From assembly GCA_900557405.1 (NCBI GenBank), contig USSF01000027.1:1-28925 (forward strand): a stretch of DNA of 28,925 bases, in the 5' to 3' direction. The notes under the pieces were generated by a model, which had not been told where the DNA came from, made no database searches, and saw only the letters and a program-made list of their open reading frames with translations. Of this stretch, positions 7,694 through 15,717 are shown in pieces (position 1 is the stretch's first letter; every line of letters starts with the position of its first letter). The stretch comes from an uncultured Prevotella sp. (lineage in GTDB: Bacteria; Bacteroidota; Bacteroidia; Bacteroidales; Bacteroidaceae). A program made the translations under genes and the position numbers.

Positions 7694-9547
7694 ATGGAGA
7701 AAGACTACGGACTCGAAAAAAGAAAATACGTAATCGGCGGAGCGGCACTGGTCATCATCGCGATTTATCTGATAAGGCTCTTCACCCTGCAGATAATGAG
7801 CGAGGACTACAAGAAGAATGCCGACAGTAACGCCTTCCTCAAGAAGATTGAGTTTCCGGCACGTGGCGCGATAACCGACCGCTACGGCAAACTGCTCGTA
7901 TACAACCAGCATGCCTACGACATCATGGTGGTGATGAACGAGGAGAAGGGACGTCTGGACACCGCAAAATTCTGCCAGACGCTCGGCATCACGAAGGAAT
8001 ACTTCATCAAGAGGATGGACGACATAAAGGACCGTTCGAAGAACCCCGGTTATTCGCGCTTCACGCAGCAACTCTTCATGAGCCAGGTGACGAGCGACGA
8101 ATTCAGCGTCTTCCAGGAGAAGATATACCGTTTCCCCGGCTTCTATATCCAGAAGAGAAGCATCCGCCAGTATATCTATCCGTATGCCGCCCACATGCTC
8201 GGCGACGTGGGAGAAGTGAACGAAGCGGACATCGAAGACGACGACTACTACCAGCCCGGCGACTACATCGGCAAGCTCGGACTGGAGAAATACTACGAGA
8301 AGGAACTGCGCGGCACGAAGGGCGTCCACATCCTCCTGCGCGACGCCCACGGCAGGATACAGGGCAGCTACCAGGACGGCAAGTTCGACACCCGTCCGAT
8401 AGCCGGCAAAGACCTCACCCTGGGCATCGACCTGAACCTTCAGGCTCTGGGCGAACGACTGATGCAGGGCAAGATAGGCAGCATCGTGGCGATAGAACCG
8501 TCAACGGGCGAAGTGCTCGCCATGGTATCATCGCCGAGCTACGACCCGCGCCTCATGACCGGCCGCCTCAGGGGAAAGATGCACCGCTACCTGATGCGCG
8601 ACCCACACCGTCCGTTGCTCAACCGTTCCATCATGGGACAATACCCGCCAGGCTCCACCTTCAAGACCTCACAGGGACTCACGTTCCTCTCCGAAGGAAT
8701 CATCACGCCAGGCACGGCATTCCCATGCCACCACGGATTCTCGTTCCGCGGCCTCCACGTGGGTTGCCACGGCCATGCCTCGCCGCTGAGCATCGTTCCG
8801 GCGATAGGCACCTCATGCAACGGTTTCTTCTGCTGGGGACTGTATTATATGATAGGAAACAGACGGAAATACAAGACAGTGCAGGATGCCATGAACACAT
8901 GGCGCGACTATATGGTGAGCATGGGATTCGGCTACAAGCTGGGCATCGATCTGCCCGGAGAAAAGCGCGGACTCATACCAAACGCACAGTTCTATGACAA
9001 GGCATACAAGGGCTCATGGAACGGACTGACCATCATCAGTATCTCCATCGGACAGGGCGAGGTGAACCTCACTCCGCTGCAGATAGCAAACCTCGGCGCT
9101 ACCATAGCCAACCGCGGATATTTCTACACGCCGCACGTGGTGAAACACGTGAAGGGCGAATACCTGAAACCGGAATTCCGCGAACGCCACTACACCAAGG
9201 CGACGCGCCGCTCCTACGACTACATCGTGGCGGGAATGCGCAAATCAGCCCTCGACGGAACCTGCAAGATGCTCTCGCGCTACGACTTCGAGCCTTGCGG
9301 AAAGACGGGTACCGCCCAGAACCGCGGCCACGACCACTCCGTATTCATGGGCTTTGCCCCGATGAACAAGCCGAAGATAGCCATCGCCGTGTATGTGGAA
9401 AACGGCGGATGGGGAGCCGACTACGGTGTGCCTATCGGCGGACTGATGATGGAACAATATATAAACGGAAAGCTCTCGCCGGCCTCGGAGAAGCAGGCGG
9501 CAGAATTCCAACATAGACGTATAGCATATGGCACAAGTGACAGATAA
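7694..9547 (+). CDS. mrdA: Penicillin-binding protein 2, elongation transpeptidase
   Basis: A 617-residue class B PBP. There is a short cytoplasmic start, one membrane span (about 12-32), a dimerisation/pedestal domain beginning PARGAITDRYGKLLVYN, and a C-terminal transpeptidase. All three active-site motifs are present: SxxK as STFK with serine at 321 (PPGSTFK), SxN as SCN at 374-376, and KTG at 537-539 (GKTGTAQN). It cross-links nascent peptidoglycan in the periplasm together with RodA during elongation and is the target of mecillinam-type beta-lactams in model species. Its last 20 bases overlap the start of rodA, which points to translational coupling and fixed stoichiometry. Confidence 0.96.
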   Translation: MEKDYGLEKRKYVIGGAALVIIAIYLIRLFTLQIMSEDYKKNADSNAFLKKIEFPARGAITDRYGKLLVYNQHAYDIMVVMNEEKGRLDTAKFCQTLGITKEYFIKRMDDIKDRSKNPGYSRFTQQLFMSQVTSDEFSVFQEKIYRFPGFYIQKRSIRQYIYPYAAHMLGDVGEVNEADIEDDDYYQPGDYIGKLGLEKYYEKELRGTKGVHILLRDAHGRIQGSYQDGKFDTRPIAGKDLTLGIDLNLQALGERLMQGKIGSIVAIEPSTGEVLAMVSSPSYDPRLMTGRLRGKMHRYLMRDPHRPLLNRSIMGQYPPGSTFKTSQGLTFLSEGIITPGTAFPCHHGFSFRGLHVGCHGHASPLSIVPAIGTSCNGFFCWGLYYMIGNRRKYKTVQDAMNTWRDYMVSMGFGYKLGIDLPGEKRGLIPNAQFYDKAYKGSWNGLTIISISIGQGEVNLTPLQIANLGATIANRGYFYTPHVVKHVKGEYLKPEFRERHYTKATRRSYDYIVAGMRKSALDGTCKMLSRYDFEPCGKTGTAQNRGHDHSVFMGFAPMNKPKIAIAVYVENGGWGADYGVPIGGLMMEQYINGKLSPASEKQAAEFQHRRIAYGTSDR

Positions 9548-10997
9548 ACAACCCAGCATACTGAAATCACTCGACTGGTGGACAGTCGGCATATACATCG
9601 CACTGCTCATCTTCGGATGGATCAGCGTGTGCGGTGCAAGCTACACTTATGGTGACAACGACATATTCAGTCTCAGCGCGCGCTCCGGAATGCAGATTGT
9701 GTGGATCGGCACTTCGATAACCCTCGGCTTCGTGCTGCTGATGCTCGACAACAGGGTCTACGACACGTTTGCCTACGTGATTTATGCCGTACTGCTACTG
9801 CTGCTCTTCGCCACGATATTCAATCCACATGAGATAAAGGGCTCGCGCTCATGGCTCGTACTCGGTCCGCTGCGCCTGCAGCCGGCGGAGTTCGCCAAGT
9901 TCGCCACCGCCCTTGCCATATCCAAGCTGATGAGCAGCTACGGCTTCGACATACGGCGCTGGAGGGATTTCGCGGCGGCATGCCTCGTCGTGATGCTGCC
10001 GATGGTATTCATCGTGGCACAGAAGGAGACCGGTTCCGCCCTCGTCTACATGTCGTTCTTCCTCATGTTCTACCGTGAGGGAATGCCGGGCAGCATCCTC
10101 TTCACGGGAGTGGCGATGGTGGTGTATTTCGTGGTCGGCATCCGCTACGGCGAAACGATGATCTACCCCACGTCCACGCCGCTTGGCCCCTTCATCGTAT
10201 TGACGCTCGTGCAGCTTTTCAGCGCCGGCATGGTGAGGATATACTGCAAGAACAAGCACCAGTCGTGGCTTATCATCGGCTATTCGCTCGCGGCCACTCT
10301 CCTGGCAATACTCTTCGGCGAGTTCGTCCTGCCGTTCAATATCGTATATGTGCAGATTGCCACCACGGTGATTCTCGTTGGCTATCTGCTCTATCAGGCG
10401 CTATACACCCGTATGCGCAACTATTTTCTGATTCTCATGTTCACCATCGGTTCCGTGGCTTTCTTCTATTCGGCGAGCTACGTGCTCAACAATGTCATGG
10501 AGCCTCACCAGCGTGTGCGTATCAACGTGCTTCTCGGTCTCGACGAGGATCTGAAAGGTGCCGGCTACAACGTGCACCAGAGTGAGATTGCAATCGGTTC
10601 GGGCGGTCTGCGCGGCAAGGGATTCCTCAACGGCACCCAGACGAAGCTCAAGTTCGTGCCGGAGCAGGACACCGACTTCATCTTCTGCACCGTAGGCGAG
10701 GAGGAGGGCTTCCTCGGTTCGGCTGGAGTACTGCTGCTGTTCCTCGCCCTGATATTCCGTCTGATAAAGATGGCGGAGCGGCAGCCGTTCCGCTTCGGGC
10801 GTGTCTACGGCTACTGCGTATTGAGCGTGTTCCTCTTCCATGTCTTCATCAATGTGGGCATGGTACTCGGTCTTACTCCTGTCATCGGCATCCCGCTGCC
10901 GTTCTTCAGCTATGGAGGTTCGTCGCTGTGGGGATTCACGCTGCTTCTCTTCATCTTCCTCAAGATTGATGCGGCGAGGGAGATGGAGAAGAGGTGA
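9528..10997 (+). CDS. rodA: RodA peptidoglycan glycosyltransferase (SEDS family)
   Basis: A 489-residue polytopic membrane protein of the SEDS family that polymerises lipid II in partnership with PBP2. Signature stretches are GSRSWLVLGPLRLQPAEFAKFATALAISKLM (about 105-135), the large periplasmic loop with GSGGLRGKGFLNGTQTK and VPEQDTDFIFCTVGEEEGFLG (about 360-403), where the catalytic aspartate of SEDS proteins lies, and the closing PLPFFSYGGSSL. It is about 100 residues longer than E. coli RodA, mainly through additional hydrophobic segments at about 200-310; similar long RodA proteins are known in Bacteroidetes. It is the last gene of the cluster and overlaps mrdA by 20 bases. Confidence 0.95.
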   Translation: MAQVTDKQPSILKSLDWWTVGIYIALLIFGWISVCGASYTYGDNDIFSLSARSGMQIVWIGTSITLGFVLLMLDNRVYDTFAYVIYAVLLLLLFATIFNPHEIKGSRSWLVLGPLRLQPAEFAKFATALAISKLMSSYGFDIRRWRDFAAACLVVMLPMVFIVAQKETGSALVYMSFFLMFYREGMPGSILFTGVAMVVYFVVGIRYGETMIYPTSTPLGPFIVLTLVQLFSAGMVRIYCKNKHQSWLIIGYSLAATLLAILFGEFVLPFNIVYVQIATTVILVGYLLYQALYTRMRNYFLILMFTIGSVAFFYSASYVLNNVMEPHQRVRINVLLGLDEDLKGAGYNVHQSEIAIGSGGLRGKGFLNGTQTKLKFVPEQDTDFIFCTVGEEEGFLGSAGVLLLFLALIFRLIKMAERQPFRFGRVYGYCVLSVFLFHVFINVGMVLGLTPVIGIPLPFFSYGGSSLWGFTLLLFIFLKIDAAREMEKR

Positions 10998-11020
10998 ATG
11001 AAGAATTAAGAATTATAACT
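10994..11020 (+). repeat. Short degenerate GAAGAAT/TTATAA repeats at the rodA 3' end
   Basis: Directly after the rodA stop the sequence reads as imperfect heptamer-like units (GAATGAAGAATTAAGAATTATAAC). The same GAAGAAT unit is perfectly repeated at 13581-13622. The regulator gene ends on the opposite strand at 11026, so this is the whole convergent intergenic gap. Confidence 0.5.
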
Positions 11021-11025
11021 TATAA

Positions 11026-12144
11026 TCAGCTTAGCGCTTCACTTCTCCATCGGGCGGGGGAAATGCCCTCGTGCATGGAGAAGACCTTAGAGAAATATGA
11101 AGCGGAGGAGAATCCTGTGGAGAAAGCGATGCTTTCAAGCTTGCGGTCGGGATTCTCCCTCATCATACGCTTAGCCTCGTCGATGCGCATACCGGCAATC
11201 CACGAACTGAAACTCACACCGTACCGCTCGTTTATGTGATACGACAGATAACTCTTGTTCGTGCCGATAGCCTTGGCCAGGTCGTCTATCGTGAGCTGCT
11301 CCGTGAGATATTTCCTATCGGCGAGCCAACGGTCAATCTTCCTTTCCACCGTATCCCGCTCCGCCTCGTCAACATCTACGTCCGCACTGCCATCGGCAGC
11401 CGTCTCCGCCACGGTGCTTCCCTGATCTGCCAATGCCACATCAGCATAGCGCTCGGCATAGTTGATGAAGCTCACCACAATATATATATGCAGCGACACC
11501 ACGTATATCTGCAGCAGCCAGTTGAAATAGATGTCGGCATACATCGATACAATCGCCATACACCACGACACGAGACACATCCCAACGCTGCGGCTCGTCC
11601 ATTTGATGAAGCGCTGCATATCCTCCGTGAAATAGTTGTCGAGCCTTTCCTTGCACCGTCGGTATTCCCTGAAGAAGGTGAAGGCAAACCTACATATATA
11701 TCCCATGAGCATCACCAGGCCCAAGAGCACAAGTTCGTTTCGGTATGCCGCCATGCCGGGCAGCAGGGCCGAAAGCTCCGTCAGCAAGGTTATCCCCCAA
11801 AGGCCGAAATCGACGACAATCCTGCGGCGAGTCACGTATTCCTTGTTGAGCAACACGCAGAACGCGTTGCACATCAGCATATACTCCAGATAGAACAATA
11901 TGATGTCGGCAATGGCGATATTATAGTTGAAGTCGTCCCAGTTGCCGCTGTTGAACAGGCACCAGAGAAAAAGATTCGCCGAGAGCGAGGCATAGGCTCC
12001 CGCAAACATCCACTTTGCCCTGCGGTATGGACGGTATATCGGGGTATGTGGAGCCTTGACAAGTGCGACGAGGAGAAATATGGCAAAGTAGACAGCCCCT
12101 GCGCACTGTATCAGTTCTTCAAAATAATATTGCAGTATATTCAT
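11026..12144 (-). CDS. Membrane-bound AraC-family transcriptional regulator
   Basis: 372 residues. The first 230 are hydrophobic with about seven predicted membrane spans (about 13-30, 46-66, 74-97, 110-130, 137-158, 188-205 and 210-230) and no recognised ligand-binding domain. An acidic linker (ADGSADVDVDEAERDTVE) leads to a C-terminal AraC-type double helix-turn-helix (about 280-370): LTIDDLAKAIGTNKSYLSYHINERYGVSFSSWIAGMRIDEAKRMM, then ESIAFSTGFSSASYFSKVFS. This suggests a one-component sensor held in the inner membrane with its DNA-binding domain in the cytoplasm. The signal and target genes are unknown; candidates are its own gene and the glycosyltransferases transcribed away from it. It is convergent with rodA. 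Confidence 0.85.
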   Translation of the reverse strand: MNILQYYFEELIQCAGAVYFAIFLLVALVKAPHTPIYRPYRRAKWMFAGAYASLSANLFLWCLFNSGNWDDFNYNIAIADIILFYLEYMLMCNAFCVLLNKEYVTRRRIVVDFGLWGITLLTELSALLPGMAAYRNELVLLGLVMLMGYICRFAFTFFREYRRCKERLDNYFTEDMQRFIKWTSRSVGMCLVSWCMAIVSMYADIYFNWLLQIYVVSLHIYIVVSFINYAERYADVALADQGSTVAETAADGSADVDVDEAERDTVERKIDRWLADRKYLTEQLTIDDLAKAIGTNKSYLSYHINERYGVSFSSWIAGMRIDEAKRMMRENPDRKLESIAFSTGFSSASYFSKVFSMHEGISPARWRSEALS

Positions 12145-12544
12145 GCCGGTGATTTTTACTTATTGACGCATTCATTTTATTTAATGACGCTTTAGCGCTG
12201 CAAATATAACAAAAAATGTTGACAATCAGCAGACTTGTAAAAATAATTCACCTTTTTACAAGTCACTTTTCCCTTTTCTTTTTCTGATTTTGATAGTGAA
12301 GCTTGATTACTTGCAGTAAATTTGCAGCGTTAAGAAAGGAAGGACAAAACTGCAACACATAAAATCAATATATTTTTAGCTTTATATGTATAATGACCAA
12401 GAGGGAGCCTGTCGTGAGACTGACCCCCTCTTATCTTATCCTCCTCCCCCGTGCGCCACGGTTTACGCCCCGTGTGCAGAAAATAATGATAAAAGTAAGG
12501 CGCCGACAGCCTGTTGTAAAAGAAAAATGCGTAAATTTGCAGCT
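12145..12544. other. 400-base divergent intergenic region with promoter-like boxes
   Basis: It separates the AraC-type regulator from the first glycosyltransferase. On the minus strand 12208-12201 reads TATATTTG (a -7 box) about 57 bases ahead of the regulator ATG. On the plus strand the 13-base string GTAAATTTGCAGC occurs twice (12316-12328 and 12531-12543), each containing TAAATTTG. Two TGACGC motifs lie at about 12163 and 12185 and could be regulator sites, which is speculation. The open frame upstream of 12545 (from 12386) codes a Pro/Cys-rich peptide unlike any glycosyltransferase start, so I treat it as untranslated. Confidence 0.5.
12532..12539 (+). promoter_or_regulatory. Candidate -7 box immediately before the glycosyltransferase start
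   Basis: TAAATTTG fits TAnnTTTG and ends only 5 bases before the ATG at 12545, which would give a leaderless or almost leaderless mRNA. The nearest upstream TTG (12514-12516) is 15 bases away, shorter than usual. The other copy at 12317-12324 would give a leader of over 200 bases. I cannot decide between them. Confidence 0.35.
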
Positions 12545-13597
12545 ATGAGAATATATTTCTATCACACCGAAGACATACAGTATATATATGGTGAATGGCA
12601 GAAGGGCAGATTCCCCGGCCATTTCCTCTACGGAGCCACCCACCTCAAGGAGCACGGCATCGACATGACGATGCACCGCCACAAGGAATACGGCAGCCGC
12701 CTCAGGTCTGCCCTCTACGTATTGTGGCAGGTGATGAAGGCATACCCCAAGGTGGACGCCGTATACGCCACACACTATAAATACCTGGAACTCGTGATAT
12801 TCCTGCGCGCCCTGGGCCTCTTCCGCAAACCCATCGTAATCTGGCACCACCAGCCCATCATCACGCCCCAAAAGAAATGGCGCGAATGGCTGGGCAGACT
12901 GTTCTACCGCGGCATCGACCAGATGTTCTTCTTCTCGCAGAAGCTCGTGGACGACTCCCTCAGGAGCAGCAAGGCCAGACCCGAAAGGATGCACGTGGGC
13001 CACTGGGGCGCCGACCTCGACTTCTACGACCGATTGATGGCCGCGCACCCCACGACCGAACACAGCGGATTCGTGTCCACAGGCAGGGAGCGCCGCGACA
13101 TGAAGACACTCGTGGAGGCGTTCAACAAGACCGGTGCTCCGCTCGACATATATCTGAACAAAAGCAACTGCGGCATCGACTATGAACGCCTTTTCCAGGA
13201 GATGAAGGTGAACGGCAACGTGAACGTCCACTTCACGTCGGGCTATCAGCAGGCCAACCTTACGTCTATCGTGTACCGCTCGGAATGTGTGGTGATCTGC
13301 TGTCTTGAAACGAAATACACCGTGGGACTGACCACCGTGGTGGAGGCGCTCGCCCTCGGACTACCCATTATCTGCAGCCGCAATCCGCAGATTCCGGTAG
13401 ACTTCGACAAGGAGGGCTGCGGAATCTCCGTGGCTTATTACGACACCGAGGGATGGGTCAACGCCATACGCTTCATCGAGGATCACCCAGACGAGGCCAA
13501 GAAGATGGGCCGGAGGGCAAGACAACTCGCCGAAGAGATGTTCAACGACAGGAGGTGCGCAAGCGAGGTGGCGGAAGTTCTGAAGAATGAAGAATGA
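12545..13597 (+). CDS. Glycosyltransferase (GT-B type, group 1-like)
   Basis: 350 residues from the ATG at 12545 (MRIYFYHTEDIQYIYGEWQKG). The N-terminal half has the Rossmann-like donor of GT-B enzymes with YATHYKYLELVIFLRALG and IVIWHHQPII. The C-terminal half shows FVSTGRERRDMKTLVEAF and the nucleotide-sugar-binding region ETKYTVGLTTVVEALALGLPIICSRN, a variant of the EX7E region of group 1 transferases. No membrane span or signal peptide is seen, so it acts on the cytoplasmic face of the inner membrane, presumably building a lipid-linked glycan; donor and acceptor are unknown. Its last codons lie inside the heptamer repeat at 13581-13622. A second glycosyltransferase follows 85 bases downstream. 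Confidence 0.85.
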   Translation: MRIYFYHTEDIQYIYGEWQKGRFPGHFLYGATHLKEHGIDMTMHRHKEYGSRLRSALYVLWQVMKAYPKVDAVYATHYKYLELVIFLRALGLFRKPIVIWHHQPIITPQKKWREWLGRLFYRGIDQMFFFSQKLVDDSLRSSKARPERMHVGHWGADLDFYDRLMAAHPTTEHSGFVSTGRERRDMKTLVEAFNKTGAPLDIYLNKSNCGIDYERLFQEMKVNGNVNVHFTSGYQQANLTSIVYRSECVVICCLETKYTVGLTTVVEALALGLPIICSRNPQIPVDFDKEGCGISVAYYDTEGWVNAIRFIEDHPDEAKKMGRRARQLAEEMFNDRRCASEVAEVLKNEE

Positions 13598-13622
13598 AGA
13601 ATGAAGAATGAAGAATGAAGAA
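13581..13622 (+). repeat. Six perfect copies of the heptamer TGAAGAA
   Basis: Forty-two bases made of exactly six TGAAGAA units. The stop codon of the first glycosyltransferase (13595-13597) is the TGA of the third unit. The unit length is not a multiple of three, but each unit starts with TGA, so slippage would change the last few residues only slightly before another stop is met. Confidence 0.95.
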
Positions 13623-13682
13623 ATTCTTGGATTTCGGGGTTTCAAATCATTGAGATACTATACATTGAGATAGGATAAAGAG

Positions 13683-14819
13683 ATGGGAAAAGAAGAAAGA
13701 AAGAATAAGGGGAAGAAGAAAATACGCGTGATGCACCTGATATCGCGCTTCGACCTCGGAGGAGCGGAACGCGTGGCGGCAAACATAGCCAAGTCGGGCA
13801 ACCCCGACTACGAATACCATATCCTCGAGATACTGCGCGGCAAATCAGATTTCACCAAGGGATTCATCCAGGAGCTGCAGGCTGCCGGAGTGGTGTGCCA
13901 CCGCTCACGCATGCCCAACTTCCATTTCCACTTCATGGCTGAGCGCATCGCTGCCATCCTCTTTCCGCTGCGCTTCCTGATGGTATGGCTGCGCTACAGC
14001 CCCGACGTGATACACGCCCACACGGAGACCCCCGACATGTGTCTGTGGGCTTTTTTCCGAGTGTTCCCGTGGCTGCAGAAGCGCTGCCGCATCGTGAGAA
14101 CCATCCACAACACCTGTCTGTGGACAGGACTGAAGCGTTTCGGCAGTAAGGTGGAGCGTTTCTATCAGCGCAACGACGCCAACATCGCCATCTCCCGGTC
14201 CGTGCTCGAATGTTATACGCGCGAATACGGCAGTACGCCACCTATTATATATAATGGTGTGCCGGAAACCGACGCCCTGCCCTACCCCGACCTCGTGGCC
14301 GACAAGACGAACATCCTCTTTGCCGGACGCTTCGAGGAGCAGAAGGGCATCAGCCACCTTATATATATAGTGAGCCGTCTCGCCGACATGCCACAATATC
14401 ATTTCCATATCATCGGCGCCGGCAGCATGCAGCCCCTGGTGGAAAAGGAACTCGCCACGCTGCCCAACGTAACCATCAGCAAACCCATCTTCGGAATATC
14501 CAGATACCTCGGTTCGTTCGACTATATGCTCATGCCCTCCGAGTTCGAAGGACTGCCTCTTATGTCGGTAGAAGCCTCGATGGCCGGACTTCCCGTGATA
14601 TGCAGCGACTGCAAGGGCCTCAACGAGACGGTGCCCCATGACTGGCCGCTCATCGCCCACGCCAACAGTCATGAGGAATACCTTGAAATCTTCTTCCACA
14701 CCATCCCCGCCTCCCAGCGCGCCGACCTCTCGCTCCGGGCCATACGTTTCGTGGAAAAGCGCTTCGCCATCAAGACGATGCAGCAGGAATACGAAAAGGT
14801 ATACAGCCGGCACAAATAA
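13683..14819 (+). CDS. Glycosyltransferase family 4 protein
   Basis: A 378-residue GT-B enzyme. After a lysine-rich start the acceptor domain begins IRVMHLISRFDLGGAERVAANIA, the typical G-G-A-E motif of GT4. The linker and donor domain carry ILFAGRFEEQKGISHLI (about 212-228) and EFEGLPLMSVEASMAGLPVICSD (about 285-307), which contains the EX7E motif of retaining GT4 transferases. It is cytoplasmic, with two hydrophobic patches (about 95-125) that may touch the membrane. It probably transfers a hexose in synthesis of a capsule, O-antigen or exopolysaccharide; the exact sugar cannot be read from sequence. It is probably co-transcribed with the upstream glycosyltransferase. The structured repeat locus begins 25 bases after its stop. 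Confidence 0.9.
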   Translation: MGKEERKNKGKKKIRVMHLISRFDLGGAERVAANIAKSGNPDYEYHILEILRGKSDFTKGFIQELQAAGVVCHRSRMPNFHFHFMAERIAAILFPLRFLMVWLRYSPDVIHAHTETPDMCLWAFFRVFPWLQKRCRIVRTIHNTCLWTGLKRFGSKVERFYQRNDANIAISRSVLECYTREYGSTPPIIYNGVPETDALPYPDLVADKTNILFAGRFEEQKGISHLIYIVSRLADMPQYHFHIIGAGSMQPLVEKELATLPNVTISKPIFGISRYLGSFDYMLMPSEFEGLPLMSVEASMAGLPVICSDCKGLNETVPHDWPLIAHANSHEEYLEIFFHTIPASQRADLSLRAIRFVEKRFAIKTMQQEYEKVYSRHK

Positions 14820-14843
14820 CAATTTTCCCAAAGGAGACTTCGG

Positions 14844-15052
14844 ATAATATATATTATTAGAATATAAATATAGATAAGCCTTACTATAATTCGTTCTGTG
14901 AGCCTGCGGCTACAGAACGAATGTCAAAAAAAGCTCACGGATCGCACCGATGCACACGGAGTCTTTGACACACGGATTTTTTTTGACATTTTCTTTTCGA
15001 TGCAAAGGGATTTTAAACGGATTTGCAAGCGTGACCGCTTGCGGCTGCTGAT
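14844..15052 (+). repeat. Structured repeat, copy A
   Basis: Contains hairpin P1: ATTCGTTCTGT (14889-14899) pairs perfectly with ACAGAACGAAT (14912-14922), continued inside by AGCC/GGCT around a TGC loop. P2 pairs GTCAAAAAAA (14923-14932) with TTTTTTTGAC (14978-14987) and encloses short CACGGA/ACCGAT units. P3 is GCAAGCG (15025-15031) with CGCTTGC (15036-15042). The whole stretch aligns almost end to end with the reverse complement of copy C and partly with copy B. It begins 25 bases after the stop of the second glycosyltransferase gene. Confidence 0.85.
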
Positions 15053-15089
15053 AAAATGAAGAATAAATAAAAAAAGTTTTTTTCTTTTT

Positions 15090-15184
15090 TTACCCTCACA
15101 CCCTCACTTTTCGCCTGAAACGCCCTGTTTATCGGGGTTTCAGTGGTGAGGGTAAGTGTGAGGGCAAATGATTTACCCTCACAC
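15090..15184 (+). repeat. CCCTCAC-rich element with hairpins, second copy of the 1-41 sequence
   Basis: Holds five CCCTCAC/GTGAGGG motifs in 95 bases. CTGAAAC (15115-15121) pairs with GTTTCAG (15137-15143), extended by CCC/GGG with one bulge. GTGTGAGGG (15156-15164) pairs perfectly with CCCTCACAC (15176-15184) around an 11-base loop, and GTGAGGGTAA (15146-15155) can instead pair with TTACCCTCAC (15173-15182). The 5' part is shared with positions 1-41 on the other strand. It lies between copies A and B. Function unknown. Confidence 0.8.
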
Positions 15185-15191
15185 TCCATGA

Positions 15192-15395
15192 AAAAGTCTT
15201 ACTGTAGTGTAGTTCGCTCTGTGAGCCTGCGGCTACAGAGCTTAAATCAAAAAACGCTCACGCAGTATCACCGATTTATTACGGAGTCTTTACACGGATT
15301 CGTTTTTTTGATTTTTTCTTTTTGATTCATCTTTTGATTTTCGTTTGATTTTGATTGTGCCTTGCAGGACAAATGGGATTTAAGACGGATTTTTC
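15192..15395 (+). repeat. Structured repeat, copy B (diverged)
   Basis: Same order of parts as copy A. P1 is GCTCTGT (15216-15222), AGCC, TGC loop, GGCT, ACAGAGC (15235-15241). P2 is AAATCAAAAAACG (15244-15256) with CGTTTTTTTGATTT (15301-15314), enclosing the shared ATCACCGAT and ACGGAGTCTTT units. The substitutions relative to copy A fall on both strands of the stems and keep the pairing. The P3 hairpin is not recognisable; the 3' part (15305-15395) is rich in TTTGATT. Confidence 0.75.
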
Positions 15396-15436
15396 TTTTG
15401 ATCATGTCTGCATATTAAATGATTCGGGAGAGAGGG

Positions 15437-15473
15437 AGATTAGTGGTCAACTTAATATAATTCATACGCGAAT
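15437..15473 (+). repeat. Direct repeat D1
   Basis: A 37-base block that differs from 15588-15624 at one base (GTGGTCAA here, GTGTTCAA there). TGGTCA (15444-15449) has a partner TGACCA at 15512-15517. It is followed by ACGAATAACACGAATC at 15533-15548, also present after D2, so the repeat unit is about 150 bases with an extra segment in this copy. Confidence 0.8.
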
Positions 15474-15587
15474 ATATTTTTTTTCGAACACGAGATTTGT
15501 CGAAGACCCACTGACCAAAGGGAAGTAATCGCACGAATAACACGAATCTTTTTAGGTTCGACATGGTATATATTCGAGAGATTCGGT

Positions 15588-15662
15588 AGATTAGTGTTCA
15601 ACTTAATATAATTCATACGCGAATGTTTTTTTTGAACACGAATCGAACGAATAACACGAATC
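15588..15662 (+). repeat. Direct repeat D2 with perfect GTGTTCAA/TTGAACAC inverted repeat
   Basis: The second copy of the block at 15437, 36 of 37 bases identical. GTGTTCAA (15594-15601) pairs with TTGAACAC (15632-15639). ACGAATAACACGAATC follows at 15647-15662. Immediately after it, GCAAGTG (15665-15671) pairs with CACTTGC (15677-15683), a hairpin that looks like P3 of copies A and C with a compensated base pair. Confidence 0.8.
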
Positions 15663-15717
15663 CTGCAAGTGTACGGCACTTGCTTTATCAAGGATAAGAT
15701 ATTGGACGGTCTTAATC

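Noticed and set aside
12386..12544. N-terminal extension of the first glycosyltransferase
   Set aside because: Proline/cysteine-rich and unrelated to glycosyltransferases; contains promoter-like boxes; the standard fold begins at 12545.
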